DNA of 64,000 nucleotides from contig NZ_CANLMZ010000017.1 in NCBI RefSeq assembly GCF_947492645.1, forward strand, positions 25,040 through 89,039, given 5' to 3'. The translations under genes were made by a program, and so were the position numbers. Source of the DNA: an uncultured Pontibacter sp. Its GTDB lineage: Bacteria; Bacteroidota; Bacteroidia; Cytophagales; Hymenobacteraceae. Below are positions 8,862-18,229 of this stretch, in pieces (the stretch's first letter is position 1; each line of letters begins with the position of its first letter). Under the pieces are notes generated by a model. That model was not told where the DNA came from and did no database searches. It saw nothing but the letters and a program-made list of their open reading frames with translations.

Positions 8862-11468
8862 CTATACTTGCTCTAATGCCGCCAATTCCTTTGTGGCGGT
8901 AGCGTTAATTTCTATAATTTCGTGGTAAAGCGATGTAATGGCACCCATGTCACCTGTGCTCTTAGAGATTTTCTCGATTTCTTTCAGTCCCTTCGCCATG
9001 TTCTCAATACCCATCATCGCAACAGACGATTTTAGTTTATGGGCAATCTCTGACACATCTTTAAGCTGTGCCTGCGTAACTGCCGTTTCCAGCTTAACAA
9101 GCTCTACGGGAGTGTGTACAAGGAACAGGTTGATCATCTCTTTGATGAACTTACTATTGCCCCTGGACATGCTCTGGAGATAGGTAAGGTCAACTTCTGA
9201 TTTGATAGCTGCTATAGTTTTGCTTTGCGTTTCCGGTTCGGCAGAGTTGGCTCCGAGCAGCAAGTATATTTTACTTTGTAAATCCTTTGCTTTAAATGGT
9301 TTGGATAGATAGTCGTTCATGCCAAATGCCAGGCATTTTTCTTTTTCTCCGCTCATGGCATGTGCTGTCATGGCCATAATAGGAATGTTACTTTTGAGCT
9401 CCTGCCTTATAATGCGGGTAGCTTCATAGCCATCCATAATAGGCATCTGAATATCCATTAAAAGTACATCAAAATGCCGCCCTGCCTTTATAAGATTAAC
9501 AGCCTCATTACCATTGGCTGCTAACTCAACAGTAAAGCCCATGTCGCTCAGAACCCGAAAGGCAAGCTTTTGGTTAAGTATGTTATCTTCGGCCAGCAAT
9601 ACATGAAGATCCTGCAGAAGTATGTTTTCTTCCAGTTGCGCCTGCTCGCTGTACAAGGCCATATCTTCTTCTGTTGCAATTTTGTAAGGGATGGAAATCG
9701 TAAACACAGAACCCTTTCCTAAAGTAGAATCGATGCTGATGCTGCCACCTTGCAGCTCCACAAGATTTTTTACAATAGTTAAGCCTAAACCTGTTCCGCC
9801 AAATTCGCGGGTGGTTGCCGTGGTTGCCTGGCTGAAGCGCTCAAAAATACTTTCCAGCTTATCCTGAGAAATGCCTATACCGGTATCCGATACAGAAATC
9901 TCAATCCAAACTTGTTCTCCCTCGTTATATTTTACTCCTGCACTTACAATAACCTCGCCTTTAGAGGTGAATTTTATGGCATTTTGCACCAGGTTGTACA
10001 TCACCTGCGTCAGCCTTACCGGGTCGCCCAACAATAGCACAGGCATTTGGTCCTGGCAATCAACAGAAAGCTTCAGGCCTTTGTCGGCGGCATTGTTCTG
10101 AAGCAACACCTTTAACGACTCAAACAGAGACTTTAAACCAAAAGGAATTTCCTCCAGCTGCATCATACCCGCCTGTATTTTAGATACATCCAGGATGTCG
10201 TTGATGATCGTAAGCAGATTTTCGCCGGAAGAACGAATGGCCTCAACAAACTGCTGCTGCTCTGTACTTAGCGGCGACCGATGCAACAGGTTCGTGAAGC
10301 CCAGTATCGCATTCATCGGTGTCCGGATTTCGTGGCTCATGTTTGCCAGAAAGCGCTCTTTAGCCAAAGATGAGTCTTCTGCAGCCTTTTTGGCTAATTT
10401 TAACTCAGCTTCTTCTTTTTTGCGGTTAGTGATGTCTTCAAAAGCCGAAATTGCGAAAACTACTTCCTGCTTGCTGTTGTAGACAGGGCTTGCTGTTTCA
10501 GAGAGAAGTATAGCGGTGCCGTGGTTGCGTATTTCAAGGTTGTCTACACTACTGCTAGCTCCTGCAAGCGCCTTAATAACCGGAATTTCCTCCAGCGGGT
10601 ATTCTTCCGCTGTGCCAGCTTTAAATACTTTTTGCTCCTTAACCAGTTGCTGCAGGTTCTGGAAAGGCCCCTCTGCTAATTGTTGGTGCAGTATTTCCCT
10701 GCCTTTCCTGTTTGTGAAAAACAAATCCCCGTTTGCATCCCGTACGGTCAGGCCAATAGGTAGTGCTTCAAGAAATTGCTTTAACCTGGATTCGTTCTCG
10801 CGTAGCTCCAGTTCCAGTTTTTCGCGCTTGTTGATGTCTATAAATATAAAAAGCACAGCCCCCAGCACAACAAGTATGATTAAAAGCGTACTGGCAATGT
10901 TTATGATGTATACATAATCAGAGAGGGCATTGCTTTCTTCTATCCGATGTTGCAGCAACTGTTTTTCTGTACTTTCTATACTATTTAAATGGGCGCGGAT
11001 GGCATCCATTAATTGTTTACCGTCTCCCGATTTAATCATGGCAGATGCTGTGGCATCGTCCTTTTGAATGACCAAATCGTTGAATTCTATTTTTGCTTTT
11101 ATTAAGGGCTTAAGCTGATATAGATGTTGCTGCTGAACGGTGTTGCCCGAAGTAAGGGTCTGGATGTTAGTTAGAGAGCCAACAGTTTTTTGCTTCAGTT
11201 GATCTAAACCCGCCAGAAAGGAGGTGTTTTTGCTGATGACATAACCCCTGGCATTACTCTCTAAAATGGTAAGTGCGGTGTTGATGTACTCCAGCTCCAG
11301 AATTACCTCTTGTGTGCGCGAAACCAACTGCTGCGTCTCTTCCAGGTCATCATTCAACTCTAGTGAGAAAAGCTGTATCGGGAGAGCGAGCAGAAGTGTG
11401 AGGCCTAGGCTTACTAAAATCTTGATTTTGAGATTACGGGAACCTGAGGATAAAAATTTATCGATCAC
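8862..11468 (-). CDS. Hybrid sensor histidine kinase with receiver and HPt domains
   Basis: An 868-residue phosphorelay protein. Two membrane helices (about 14-34 and 186-212) flank a helical periplasmic sensor resembling CHASE3. Next come a PAS domain (about 225-350), HisKA with MSHEIRTPMNAILGF, and HATPase_c with N-box QVMYNLVQNAIKF and G-boxes DTGIGIS and GGTGLGL. A receiver follows (LLAEDNILNQ, with phosphoacceptor in LLMDIQMPIMDG), then a C-terminal HPt domain (EIAHKLKSSVAMMG). This is the complete ArcB/BarA-like chain of phosphotransfer sites. It has no adjacent DNA-binding regulator, so its output partner is elsewhere. The TAG stop lies inside an AAGTATA word. Confidence 0.93.
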   Translation of the reverse strand: MIDKFLSSGSRNLKIKILVSLGLTLLLALPIQLFSLELNDDLEETQQLVSRTQEVILELEYINTALTILESNARGYVISKNTSFLAGLDQLKQKTVGSLTNIQTLTSGNTVQQQHLYQLKPLIKAKIEFNDLVIQKDDATASAMIKSGDGKQLMDAIRAHLNSIESTEKQLLQHRIEESNALSDYVYIINIASTLLIILVVLGAVLFIFIDINKREKLELELRENESRLKQFLEALPIGLTVRDANGDLFFTNRKGREILHQQLAEGPFQNLQQLVKEQKVFKAGTAEEYPLEEIPVIKALAGASSSVDNLEIRNHGTAILLSETASPVYNSKQEVVFAISAFEDITNRKKEEAELKLAKKAAEDSSLAKERFLANMSHEIRTPMNAILGFTNLLHRSPLSTEQQQFVEAIRSSGENLLTIINDILDVSKIQAGMMQLEEIPFGLKSLFESLKVLLQNNAADKGLKLSVDCQDQMPVLLLGDPVRLTQVMYNLVQNAIKFTSKGEVIVSAGVKYNEGEQVWIEISVSDTGIGISQDKLESIFERFSQATTATTREFGGTGLGLTIVKNLVELQGGSISIDSTLGKGSVFTISIPYKIATEEDMALYSEQAQLEENILLQDLHVLLAEDNILNQKLAFRVLSDMGFTVELAANGNEAVNLIKAGRHFDVLLMDIQMPIMDGYEATRIIRQELKSNIPIMAMTAHAMSGEKEKCLAFGMNDYLSKPFKAKDLQSKIYLLLGANSAEPETQSKTIAAIKSEVDLTYLQSMSRGNSKFIKEMINLFLVHTPVELVKLETAVTQAQLKDVSEIAHKLKSSVAMMGIENMAKGLKEIEKISKSTGDMGAITSLYHEIIEINATATKELAALEQV

Positions 11469-11804
11469 AAAGAAGAATTAAAAACGCCAGTACAAATTTG
11501 ATCATTTTTTTGATTTGCTGAGATGCACCTGGGATAATTTATGTAAAATTTTGCCGCGTTTTTGATCTACGTTTATCTATTGTTGAAACTTTGATAGCTT
11601 TTAATCCAAAAGCAAAAGGCCTTAGCTTCGGTTTTATACTTTGGTTTATACTTATGCGCTTACAATTAAACACCACAAAGGCAGTAGCGGGCTTTACCTA
11701 AGTATACAAACCAGATTTAGAGAATAAAAAAGGAAATAGGCCATAATTTAAGCATCTTTCATCTTCTTTCTTTAATTTGCCTCAAACCGAAAAATGAATT
11801 ATAC
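11469..11804. other. Divergent intergenic region
   Basis: This 336-base A+T-rich spacer lies between the divergent hybrid kinase and aminopeptidase genes and must carry both promoters. No good TAnnTTTG element was found for either. The closest is TTAATTTG about 35 bases before the aminopeptidase start. Several AAGTATA-type words occur at about 11634-11710. Confidence 0.5.
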
Positions 11805-13583
11805 ATGACCTATAAAGAAAAACTAGCAGCTATCCGCAGTCAGATGAAAGAAGAAGGTGTAAGCGCCTACATTATCCCTTCAGCTGACCCGCATATAAGT
11901 GAGTATTTACCAGACAGGTATAAATGTATTTCTTTTGCATCGGGCTTTTCGGGCTCGGCGGGCACCTTGGTAATTACCCAGGATACAGCCCATCTATGGA
12001 CAGATGCACGTTATTTTGTGCAGGCTAACGAGCAACTGGCAGGCACAGGCTTCGAATTGGCCAAACTGATAGTTCAAAATGCACCGGAATATATAGACTG
12101 GCTGGCTGAGCGCCTGCAAAACGGCGAAACTGTAGCCTACGATGCTAAACTAATCTCTGTTAGCCTGGCTCAGTTACTGGAGGCTCAGTTAATGCCATTA
12201 GGAATTAAAATAAACAGTAACCGCGATTACCTGGACCCAATCTGGGAGAACAGACCACAACTGCCTGCAGAACCAGCCTTTTTACTGGGCGAGGAAGTAG
12301 TAGGGGAGTCGCTGGAGAGCAAGCTAAGCAGGCTAAGAACTTCCTTAAAAAAACAAAGAGCAGATTATCATTTAATCTCGTCGCTGGACGACCTGGCCTG
12401 GTTGTTTAACATGCGCGGATCTGACGTAAAGTGCAACCCGGTAGTGCTAAGCTTTGCACTTATCAGCCAGGAGGTTTGCATGCTGTTTATAGACCAGGCC
12501 AAACTGAGCGATGCTGAAAAAGACAAATTGCAGCAGGCGGGGGTTAAACTTAAGCCTTACGAAGATATAGAGCAGGTTTTAACGGAACTGCCAACGGGTG
12601 CCAGTATTTTTATAGACCCACGCCGTAATTGCTACGCCCTTTACAAACAGCTGCCTGAGTCGGTGAGGGTGGTGCAGGATACAAACCCAACCACTTTTTT
12701 TAAAGCGCAAAAGAACGAAGTAGAGGCAGCGCACACACGCCAGACAATGATAAAGGATGGCGTAGCTTTAACGCGCTTTTTTAAATGGCTGGAAGAGAAC
12801 ATCGGTAAAACTAAAATAACTGAACTTTCGGTAGCTGATAAAGTGCTGGAGTTCAGAGCCCAGCAGGAGGGATTTGTGGGAGAGAGTTTCGATACTATTG
12901 CCGGATATAAAGCCCATGGTGCCCTGCCACATTACAAAGCAACACCAGAAAGTGATGTAGAACTCCAACCAGATGGCCTTTTCCTGCTTGATTCGGGGGG
13001 GCAGTATACTTCTGGTACAACAGATATTACACGCGTTGTGTCGCTGGGCAACCTGACAGAAGAGGAAAGTATAGATTATACATTGGTGCTGAAAGGAATG
13101 ATTGACGGCTCTACAACCCGTTATCCGAAAGGCACCAAAGGGTACCAAATTGATGCCATTACCCGCAAACCGCTCTGGGATTACGCCCGCAACTACGGCC
13201 ACGGCACCGGCCACGGCGTCGGCTTTTTCCTGAACGTGCACGAGGGCCCGCATGTGCTTAATCCTACGCCAACGCCTGTAGCCTTGGAACTAGGCATGAT
13301 CTCATCGGTAGAGCCTGGCATTTACCGCGAAGGCAAACACGGCATCCGTATCGAGAATCTTGTACTGACGGTGCAGGACGAAACAAATGACTTTGCGGAG
13401 TTTTACGCTTTCGAGCATCTTACACTTGCCCTGATCGATACCACGCCGATTAAGAAAGAACTATTGGAGGCACACCAGGTAAAATGGCTGAACGACTACC
13501 ACCAGCAGGTTGTGGAGAAACTAGGTCCTCATTTAACGGAAGATGAGCTAACCTGGCTGAAAGAGAAAGCCAGGCCGATATAG
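11805..13583 (+). CDS. pepP: Xaa-Pro aminopeptidase (aminopeptidase P, M24B)
   Basis: The 592-residue cytoplasmic metallopeptidase removes N-terminal residues preceding proline. It has the long, eukaryote-like APP architecture: two creatinase-N-like domains (about 1-300) and a pita-bread catalytic domain. The metal ligands are visible as LLDSGGQYTSGTTDITR (two Asp), HGTGHGVG (His), SSVEPGIYREG (Glu) and HGIRIENLV (Glu). It stands alone on the plus strand and ends at a strong terminator. Confidence 0.95.
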   Translation: MTYKEKLAAIRSQMKEEGVSAYIIPSADPHISEYLPDRYKCISFASGFSGSAGTLVITQDTAHLWTDARYFVQANEQLAGTGFELAKLIVQNAPEYIDWLAERLQNGETVAYDAKLISVSLAQLLEAQLMPLGIKINSNRDYLDPIWENRPQLPAEPAFLLGEEVVGESLESKLSRLRTSLKKQRADYHLISSLDDLAWLFNMRGSDVKCNPVVLSFALISQEVCMLFIDQAKLSDAEKDKLQQAGVKLKPYEDIEQVLTELPTGASIFIDPRRNCYALYKQLPESVRVVQDTNPTTFFKAQKNEVEAAHTRQTMIKDGVALTRFFKWLEENIGKTKITELSVADKVLEFRAQQEGFVGESFDTIAGYKAHGALPHYKATPESDVELQPDGLFLLDSGGQYTSGTTDITRVVSLGNLTEEESIDYTLVLKGMIDGSTTRYPKGTKGYQIDAITRKPLWDYARNYGHGTGHGVGFFLNVHEGPHVLNPTPTPVALELGMISSVEPGIYREGKHGIRIENLVLTVQDETNDFAEFYAFEHLTLALIDTTPIKKELLEAHQVKWLNDYHQQVVEKLGPHLTEDELTWLKEKARPI

Positions 13584-13909
13584 GTTGCTGGTTTAAATAA
13601 GAAAGATAGCGGCTATACTTGCAAAAGTATAGCCGCTTTTTTGTGTCGCGGGTTAAGCATTGATGCGTTGCATGTAGCTGGAAAAGTATAGGCAGCAGTA
13701 AAGGCTAACGTAAGAGGAGCAGAAGTATAAGGGCATCGAGCTATAATTTATACTTATGCCCGCAAAAAAAACAGTCTCTTAGCCCTCCTTGCCGGATGCT
13801 GTGTTTATACTTTAGCTCAATTAGAAAAACGCGAAGCAAATAGTATACTTTATCTGCAACCTTTAGCCTAAAACTGACTAAAAGGAAGTTCAGAGCAACA
13901 AGTTATACT
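13584..13909. other. Intergenic region rich in AAGTATA words
   Basis: This 326-base spacer starts with the aminopeptidase terminator (13608-13643). Over the rest it carries at least five AAGTATA/TATACTT words between 13680 and 13860. The promoter of the next gene must lie here, but no clear TAnnTTTG box was found. No ORF is convincing. Confidence 0.6.
13608..13643 (+). terminator. Rho-independent terminator built from paired TATACTT/AAGTATA
   Basis: A 13-base perfect stem (left 13608-13620, loop GCAA, right 13625-13637) is followed by a run of T. The core of the stem is TATACTT paired with AAGTATA, the word that is over-represented throughout the window. Confidence 0.9.
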
Positions 13910-15493
13910 ATGTCATTCAGATTTCTACCCAAATTATATGCAGCTGCTTTTGCACTCTTTTTACCCTTGGCAGCACATGCACAAAGCACGCCACGCCCGG
14001 CCTCTGTTACAGTTAAGATAGATGTGCCGCAGAATATGCGCGGCGGTGTTTTTAGTGTTGATCGTTTTGCCACCATTCCACCCGATTTTAAACTGGAAGT
14101 ATATGCCCGTGTAAGCGGTGCGAGGTTTATGGCTGTGGCACCTAACGGCGATTTATTTGTTTCGATGCCCTGGGACGGAAAGGTTAAGGTGATTCGTCAA
14201 TTACCGGGTGGAGGAATAGAGGACTTTGATTATGTAGATGGCTTGCAACGCCCACACGATATTGTGTTCCACAAGATCGGGAGTACGCAGTATGTGTACA
14301 TTGCCGAGAAAAACCAGATTAACCGCTATACTTACACCAACGGCGAAAGACGCGGCCAGAATCGTGAAATAGTAGTAGCAAACTTGCCCGATGAGAGTTT
14401 AGCAGAATTGAAGGGCAGCTATGGCCATGTACTCAAAAATATTGCGCTCGATAGCAATCATAAATTATATGTTTCTATTGCCTCTACCTGCAATGCCTGC
14501 ATAGAGGACACCCAAAGTAACCCTAAGCGCGGCGCAATTTACCAGTACAATGCCGATGGTACAGGAGGCCGTTTGTTTGCAGAGGGAATCCGAAATGCGG
14601 AAGGCCTTGACTTTGTGCCAGGTACCAATAATTTGTGGGTAACGCTAAACCAACGCGATAATGTAGCCTATCCTTTTAACGACAATACCGGCAACTACGG
14701 TAAGGTAGTGCAAAGCTACGTAAACAATAACCCCCCAGAAGGTATAACGCTGGTGCGAGATGGCGGCAACTATGGCTGGCCTTTCTGTAACCCCGACGGC
14801 AGACAAGGGATGGATAACATGGGTTTTATCAATGATGTAGAGCTTAACCCTAACAATGCAGTAGACTGCAGCGGCATGGACCGCATCAGCAAAGGTATAC
14901 AGGCACACTCGGCTCCGCTTGGCTTGCTTTTTACACAGAATACACAAATGCCACAGGCTTACCGCAACGGTGCTTTGGTGGCTCTGCACGGCTCCTGGAA
15001 CCGCTCTAAGGCAACAGGCTATAAGATTATATACTTTCCGTGGCAAAACGGCTTACCCGGAGACCAAATAGATTTAGTCGGAGGTTTCCTTAATTCTGAT
15101 TCTACAGAAGCATACAGCCGGCCAAACGATATTGCCATAGACGCACAGGGCAATCTTTTTATATCTGATGATGCTGCAAGTGCTATTTATAAGCTAACAT
15201 ATACCGGTGCAGTTACATCAGCAGAACGCGAGGCCTTAGACAGAGCCGTTGAAGTATATCCGGTTCCAGCCTCTAAGGTTTTAAACATCAACGTAAGCAA
15301 CCTGAAAAGCAGAAGTGTGCAGTTTATACTTACCAATGCGCAGTCGGCAAATGTGCTGGACCTTACAAAGCAGTTAAAAGCCGGTGCCGCGAATAAAATT
15401 CAGTTAGACACAAGCAAATTAGCGGCGGGCATTTACTTTTTAAGTATAGTTTCTGGAGATACGCGTGTTGTAAGAAGAGTCGTGATTCAGTAG
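13910..15493 (+). CDS. Secreted glucose/sorbosone dehydrogenase-like protein with T9SS sorting domain
   Basis: A 527-residue protein with a signal peptide (cleavage near AAHAQS). A six-bladed propeller of the PQQ glucose/sorbosone dehydrogenase (GSDH) type follows, for example FKLEVYARVSGARFMAVAPN, LQRPHDIVF, RNAEGLDFVP, GGNYGWPFCNPDG and ALVALHGSWNRSKATGYKI. The last 85 residues form a type IX secretion C-terminal domain beginning EVYPVPASKVLNI and ending RVVRRVVIQ, so the protein should reach the cell surface. Cysteine pairs in the propeller (CNACIED) suggest disulfides or heme-like ligands, but no CxxCH is present. The substrate is unknown. Confidence 0.88.
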   Translation: MSFRFLPKLYAAAFALFLPLAAHAQSTPRPASVTVKIDVPQNMRGGVFSVDRFATIPPDFKLEVYARVSGARFMAVAPNGDLFVSMPWDGKVKVIRQLPGGGIEDFDYVDGLQRPHDIVFHKIGSTQYVYIAEKNQINRYTYTNGERRGQNREIVVANLPDESLAELKGSYGHVLKNIALDSNHKLYVSIASTCNACIEDTQSNPKRGAIYQYNADGTGGRLFAEGIRNAEGLDFVPGTNNLWVTLNQRDNVAYPFNDNTGNYGKVVQSYVNNNPPEGITLVRDGGNYGWPFCNPDGRQGMDNMGFINDVELNPNNAVDCSGMDRISKGIQAHSAPLGLLFTQNTQMPQAYRNGALVALHGSWNRSKATGYKIIYFPWQNGLPGDQIDLVGGFLNSDSTEAYSRPNDIAIDAQGNLFISDDAASAIYKLTYTGAVTSAEREALDRAVEVYPVPASKVLNINVSNLKSRSVQFILTNAQSANVLDLTKQLKAGAANKIQLDTSKLAAGIYFLSIVSGDTRVVRRVVIQ

Positions 15494-15598
15494 TTTGTAG
15501 TGCTGTTAATATGTTAAATAAAGTGAGGTGGACATGCTGTAGCCTCCCTACTTTGTGCAAAGCGTACTGATATCAAGAGAGACCATAGTGGTTAACAT

Positions 15599-15634
15599 TA
15601 AGCAACTCAGAGTGCAGTAATTCTGAGTTGCTTA
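15599..15634 (+). terminator. Stem-loop terminator after the dehydrogenase gene
   Basis: Perfect 13-base arms (15599-15611 and 15622-15634, TAAGCAACTCAGA and its complement) surround a 10-base loop. CTGTTTTAG follows. It is placed about 105 bases after the dehydrogenase stop. Confidence 0.7.
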
Positions 15635-15709
15635 CTGTTTTAGTTTATATGCCATGCACAGCAGTACAAGGCTAGCAATGGTTCTCAATTTATACTTAGA
15701 GAAAAGCAA

Positions 15710-15743
15710 TTGGCGATCATGTATAATAATAGCTCTACCTTTG
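15710..15743 (+). promoter_or_regulatory. Bacteroidetes-type promoter of the AEC transporter gene
   Basis: TTGG at 15710-15713 and TACCTTTG at 15736-15743, 22 bases apart, match the phylum consensus (-33 TTTG, -7 TAnnTTTG). The start codon at 15784 is about 35 bases after the expected transcription start. Confidence 0.6.
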
Positions 15744-15783
15744 CCGCTTATACTTTGGGTTGCAGGATAGCAGCCTGTTTACG

Positions 15784-16695
15784 ATGAGCAGTTTTATACT
15801 TTTATTCGGTTGCCTTTTGCTTGGTGTGTTGTTGCAGAAGGTGCGTAATTTCCCGATGAATACGCCGCTGGTACTCAACCAGTTTATAATTTACATCTCG
15901 CTTCCGGCGCTTGCTTTATACTTTATACCTGAAGTTGTGCTAGACCACACAGTGCTGTTGCCAGTAGGGGTGGCCTGGATATGCTTTGCTGGTTCTGCGT
16001 TGCTTTTCTGGAGTTTAGGTAAGGCTTTTGGTTGGTCTCGTAAGCTAACGGGCTGCCTTATACTTACAGCTGGCCTGGGCAATACGTCGTTTATTGGTTT
16101 TCCGGTGGTAGAGGCACTTTATGGTTCTGAAGGGCTTAAAACGGCTATATTGATTGATCAGCCTGGCTCGTTTTTTATACTTTCTACAGTAGGTATTGCC
16201 GTGGCAGCTGCTTTCTCTAAGGGTACTGCAAGTGCAAGCGCCATCGCCAAAAAAATCATTACCTTTCCGCCGTTTTTTACGTTTGTGCTGGCTATACTTT
16301 TAAACCTGCTCAACCTGCACTTTAACGACGATCTGAAAGATGTTTTTCAGCGTTTGGGTAGTACGGTAACCCCTTTGGCACTTATTTCGGTGGGTTTGCA
16401 ACTACGCATAGAGCGCCGCAGCAAGCATTGGAAGTTCCTGGTTATCGGTCTGGCTTACCAGCTTATACTTGCGCCGCTGCTTATTTATACTTTGTATGTA
16501 GGGGTTTTAGGACTGAGCGGGGAAATTATACAGATCTCAATTATAGAGGCTGCAATGGCCCCTATGATCACAGCCTGCATTGTAGCGGCATCCTATGGTT
16601 TAAAGCCCAAACTTGCCAACATGATGATTGGCTTTGGTATCCCGATCTCATTTATCACGCTGGCCTTTTGGTATTGGATTGTGCAAGGGGTATAA
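15784..16695 (+). CDS. AEC-family (auxin efflux carrier-like) transporter
   Basis: An integral membrane protein of 303 residues with about ten hydrophobic helices, the layout of the AEC/PIN-like carriers that move organic acids or similar anions. I chose the ATG at 15784 (MSSFILLFGCLLLG), which begins at the first helix; an upstream TTG at 15760 is possible. Typical family features include PMNTPLVLNQFIIYISLPALAL in the first part and the C-terminal AMAPMITACIVAASYGL. The gene contains seven TATACTT words, mostly read as Ile-Leu (ATA CTT), in about 900 bases. Confidence 0.88.
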   Translation: MSSFILLFGCLLLGVLLQKVRNFPMNTPLVLNQFIIYISLPALALYFIPEVVLDHTVLLPVGVAWICFAGSALLFWSLGKAFGWSRKLTGCLILTAGLGNTSFIGFPVVEALYGSEGLKTAILIDQPGSFFILSTVGIAVAAAFSKGTASASAIAKKIITFPPFFTFVLAILLNLLNLHFNDDLKDVFQRLGSTVTPLALISVGLQLRIERRSKHWKFLVIGLAYQLILAPLLIYTLYVGVLGLSGEIIQISIIEAAMAPMITACIVAASYGLKPKLANMMIGFGIPISFITLAFWYWIVQGV

Positions 16696-16834
16696 TACCT
16701 GTTATTGCTTCATTTCCAACTTAAAACGCTGGTCTACCTGATGGATCAGGTTGTTAGGAGGTGTGGCAGTAATAGAAATTATAACTTAAAGTTGATATGC
16801 TGCTATATCGGCTTTCGAGCTTAAAAAGCAACTA

Positions 16835-17473
16835 TTACGCTTCCGGTTCCTCGTAAGTATCCAGTTTGATTTTTTCGATCAGCAGGTAATTCTTAAACTG
16901 GTGGATCATGCGGTCCATCTCTTTTTCTTTTGCCGAAAGCGCTTCTACTTCTTCATCAGATGTTTGCAGCACGGGGCGCAGTTTGTAAAGGCTGTCCTGT
17001 ATTTGCGGTATGGCAGCCTCGGTGTGTTGCCTTACCTCTTCGTTGGGCTGGGTAAGCAGGCTTTCTTCCAACTCCTGAATATACTTTTCAAGGAACTGAA
17101 CCATGTGCCACGGGTTGTTTGGCTTGTTCCAGGTAAAAGTAGTGTTGCAGCGGCGGCAGCGGTAAGTGTTGCACTTCCAACCATGTTCGTTTGTAGTCAC
17201 GCCATTTTTCTTAAGCATATCAGCTTTCTGGCACTTAGGGCAATAGGCATTGTCCTCTATTACCTTCTCCAAACGCTCACGCTTGTCTAGTATAATAGCG
17301 CGGTTCTCGGCATGTTTTATTAATTGCCCCTCCAGGTTTTGGCAGGCATTGGTAAGTTGCTCGTGCTCCTGGCTCAGCTCTCCTGTCTCCATTAATAAAG
17401 TAGCGCGCTTGCTAAAAAAACGTATCAGCTTTATTAGTTCTCTTTCGTTTGGCTTCAGGGGTAGGTTGTTCAT
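16835..17473 (-). CDS. Coiled-coil protein with a zinc ribbon
   Basis: A 212-residue cytoplasmic protein of unknown function. Two helical, Glu/Gln-rich segments (about 20-75 and 130-205) flank a central zinc ribbon with CPKC at about 78-81 and CRRC later (CNTYRCRRCNTTF). The ribbon looks like those of DNA- or RNA-binding proteins and transposase-associated zinc ribbons. A perfect -7 element (TATCTTTG) lies about 20 bases upstream of the start. No neighbour gives a clear functional hint. Confidence 0.75.
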   Translation of the reverse strand: MNNLPLKPNERELIKLIRFFSKRATLLMETGELSQEHEQLTNACQNLEGQLIKHAENRAIILDKRERLEKVIEDNAYCPKCQKADMLKKNGVTTNEHGWKCNTYRCRRCNTTFTWNKPNNPWHMVQFLEKYIQELEESLLTQPNEEVRQHTEAAIPQIQDSLYKLRPVLQTSDEEVEALSAKEKEMDRMIHQFKNYLLIEKIKLDTYEEPEA

Positions 17474-17493
17474 AATTTATGTGCGTTGATAAG

Positions 17494-17501
17494 CAAAGAT
17501 A
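17494..17501 (-). promoter_or_regulatory. -7 promoter element of the zinc-ribbon gene
   Basis: The minus strand reads TATCTTTGC, an exact TAnnTTTG match, 20 bases before the start codon. No convincing -33 TTTG lies at the expected distance. Confidence 0.45.
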
Positions 17502-17562
17502 AAAAAATCTGATGGAAGTAGACAGGAGGTGTCAATTTAGACTACATGCCAGGGGCAATATA

Positions 17563-18090
17563 TTATTTTTCCCGAACCCGCTTGTAAACGCGTATGGCCA
17601 GCATCAGGATAACAGAGAAAAGTATAAGCCCCACAATGCCCCAAACCATACTTAAGGCATTTTTGAGCACTACTAAAAACACGATGCTGATAAGGAAAAG
17701 GGTTGCCACCTCGTTCCAGATGCGCAGTTGTGTGGAAGTATACTTTAGAACGCCCTGTTGCTGCTGCTTAAAAATGCCGTGGCAAAGCAAGTGGTATACA
17801 TACAAGCCAAGTACAAACGAAAGCTTCCAGACGAGCCATCCAGGAACAGCGCCATACAGGTACAGCATAGACAGGCCAAAAATGAGCGTAAGTATGGCCG
17901 ATGGCCAGGTAATACCGTACCAAAGGCGTTTCTGCATCACAGAGAACTGCTTTTGAAGTATACTGCGTTCGGGCTCAGGTTTCTCGGCAGCCTCTGCAAA
18001 GTATATAAACAGGCGCACGATGTAAAAAAGCCCCGCAAACCAGGTTACCACAAAAATGATGTGCAGCGCTTTAACGTAAAAGTAGCTCAT
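17563..18090 (-). CDS. hemJ: HemJ/CopD-like membrane protein (protoporphyrinogen oxidase)
   Basis: A 175-residue protein with four or five transmembrane helices, beginning YFYVKALHIIFVVTWFAGLFYIVRL, the hallmark start of the HemJ (UPF0093) family with the conserved His and Trp. Further conserved parts are QKRLWYGITWPSAILTLIFG and WLVWKLSFVLGLYVYHLLCH. HemJ oxidises protoporphyrinogen IX to protoporphyrin IX in heme synthesis. The family is also annotated as CopD-like, so the function is by family, not by context. Confidence 0.8.
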   Translation of the reverse strand: MSYFYVKALHIIFVVTWFAGLFYIVRLFIYFAEAAEKPEPERSILQKQFSVMQKRLWYGITWPSAILTLIFGLSMLYLYGAVPGWLVWKLSFVLGLYVYHLLCHGIFKQQQQGVLKYTSTQLRIWNEVATLFLISIVFLVVLKNALSMVWGIVGLILFSVILMLAIRVYKRVREK

Positions 18091-18110
18091 AGCCTAAAAT
18101 GGTGTTTCTG

Positions 18111-18145
18111 CAAAGGTAAGGCAAATGTTTAAACGAGGCAGCAAA
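18111..18145 (-). promoter_or_regulatory. Promoter of the hemJ-like gene
   Basis: The minus strand carries TTTG (18142-18145), 23 bases, then TACCTTTG (18111-18118), which is an exact -7 match. The -7 box ends 20 bases before the start codon. Confidence 0.6.
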
Positions 18146-18229
18146 ACTAGAGCTATACTTAAGCTCGGGAAATTTGCCAAAGATTAGTACCTTCACAGCA
18201 TACGGCGAAAACATAACGTTAATCACACC

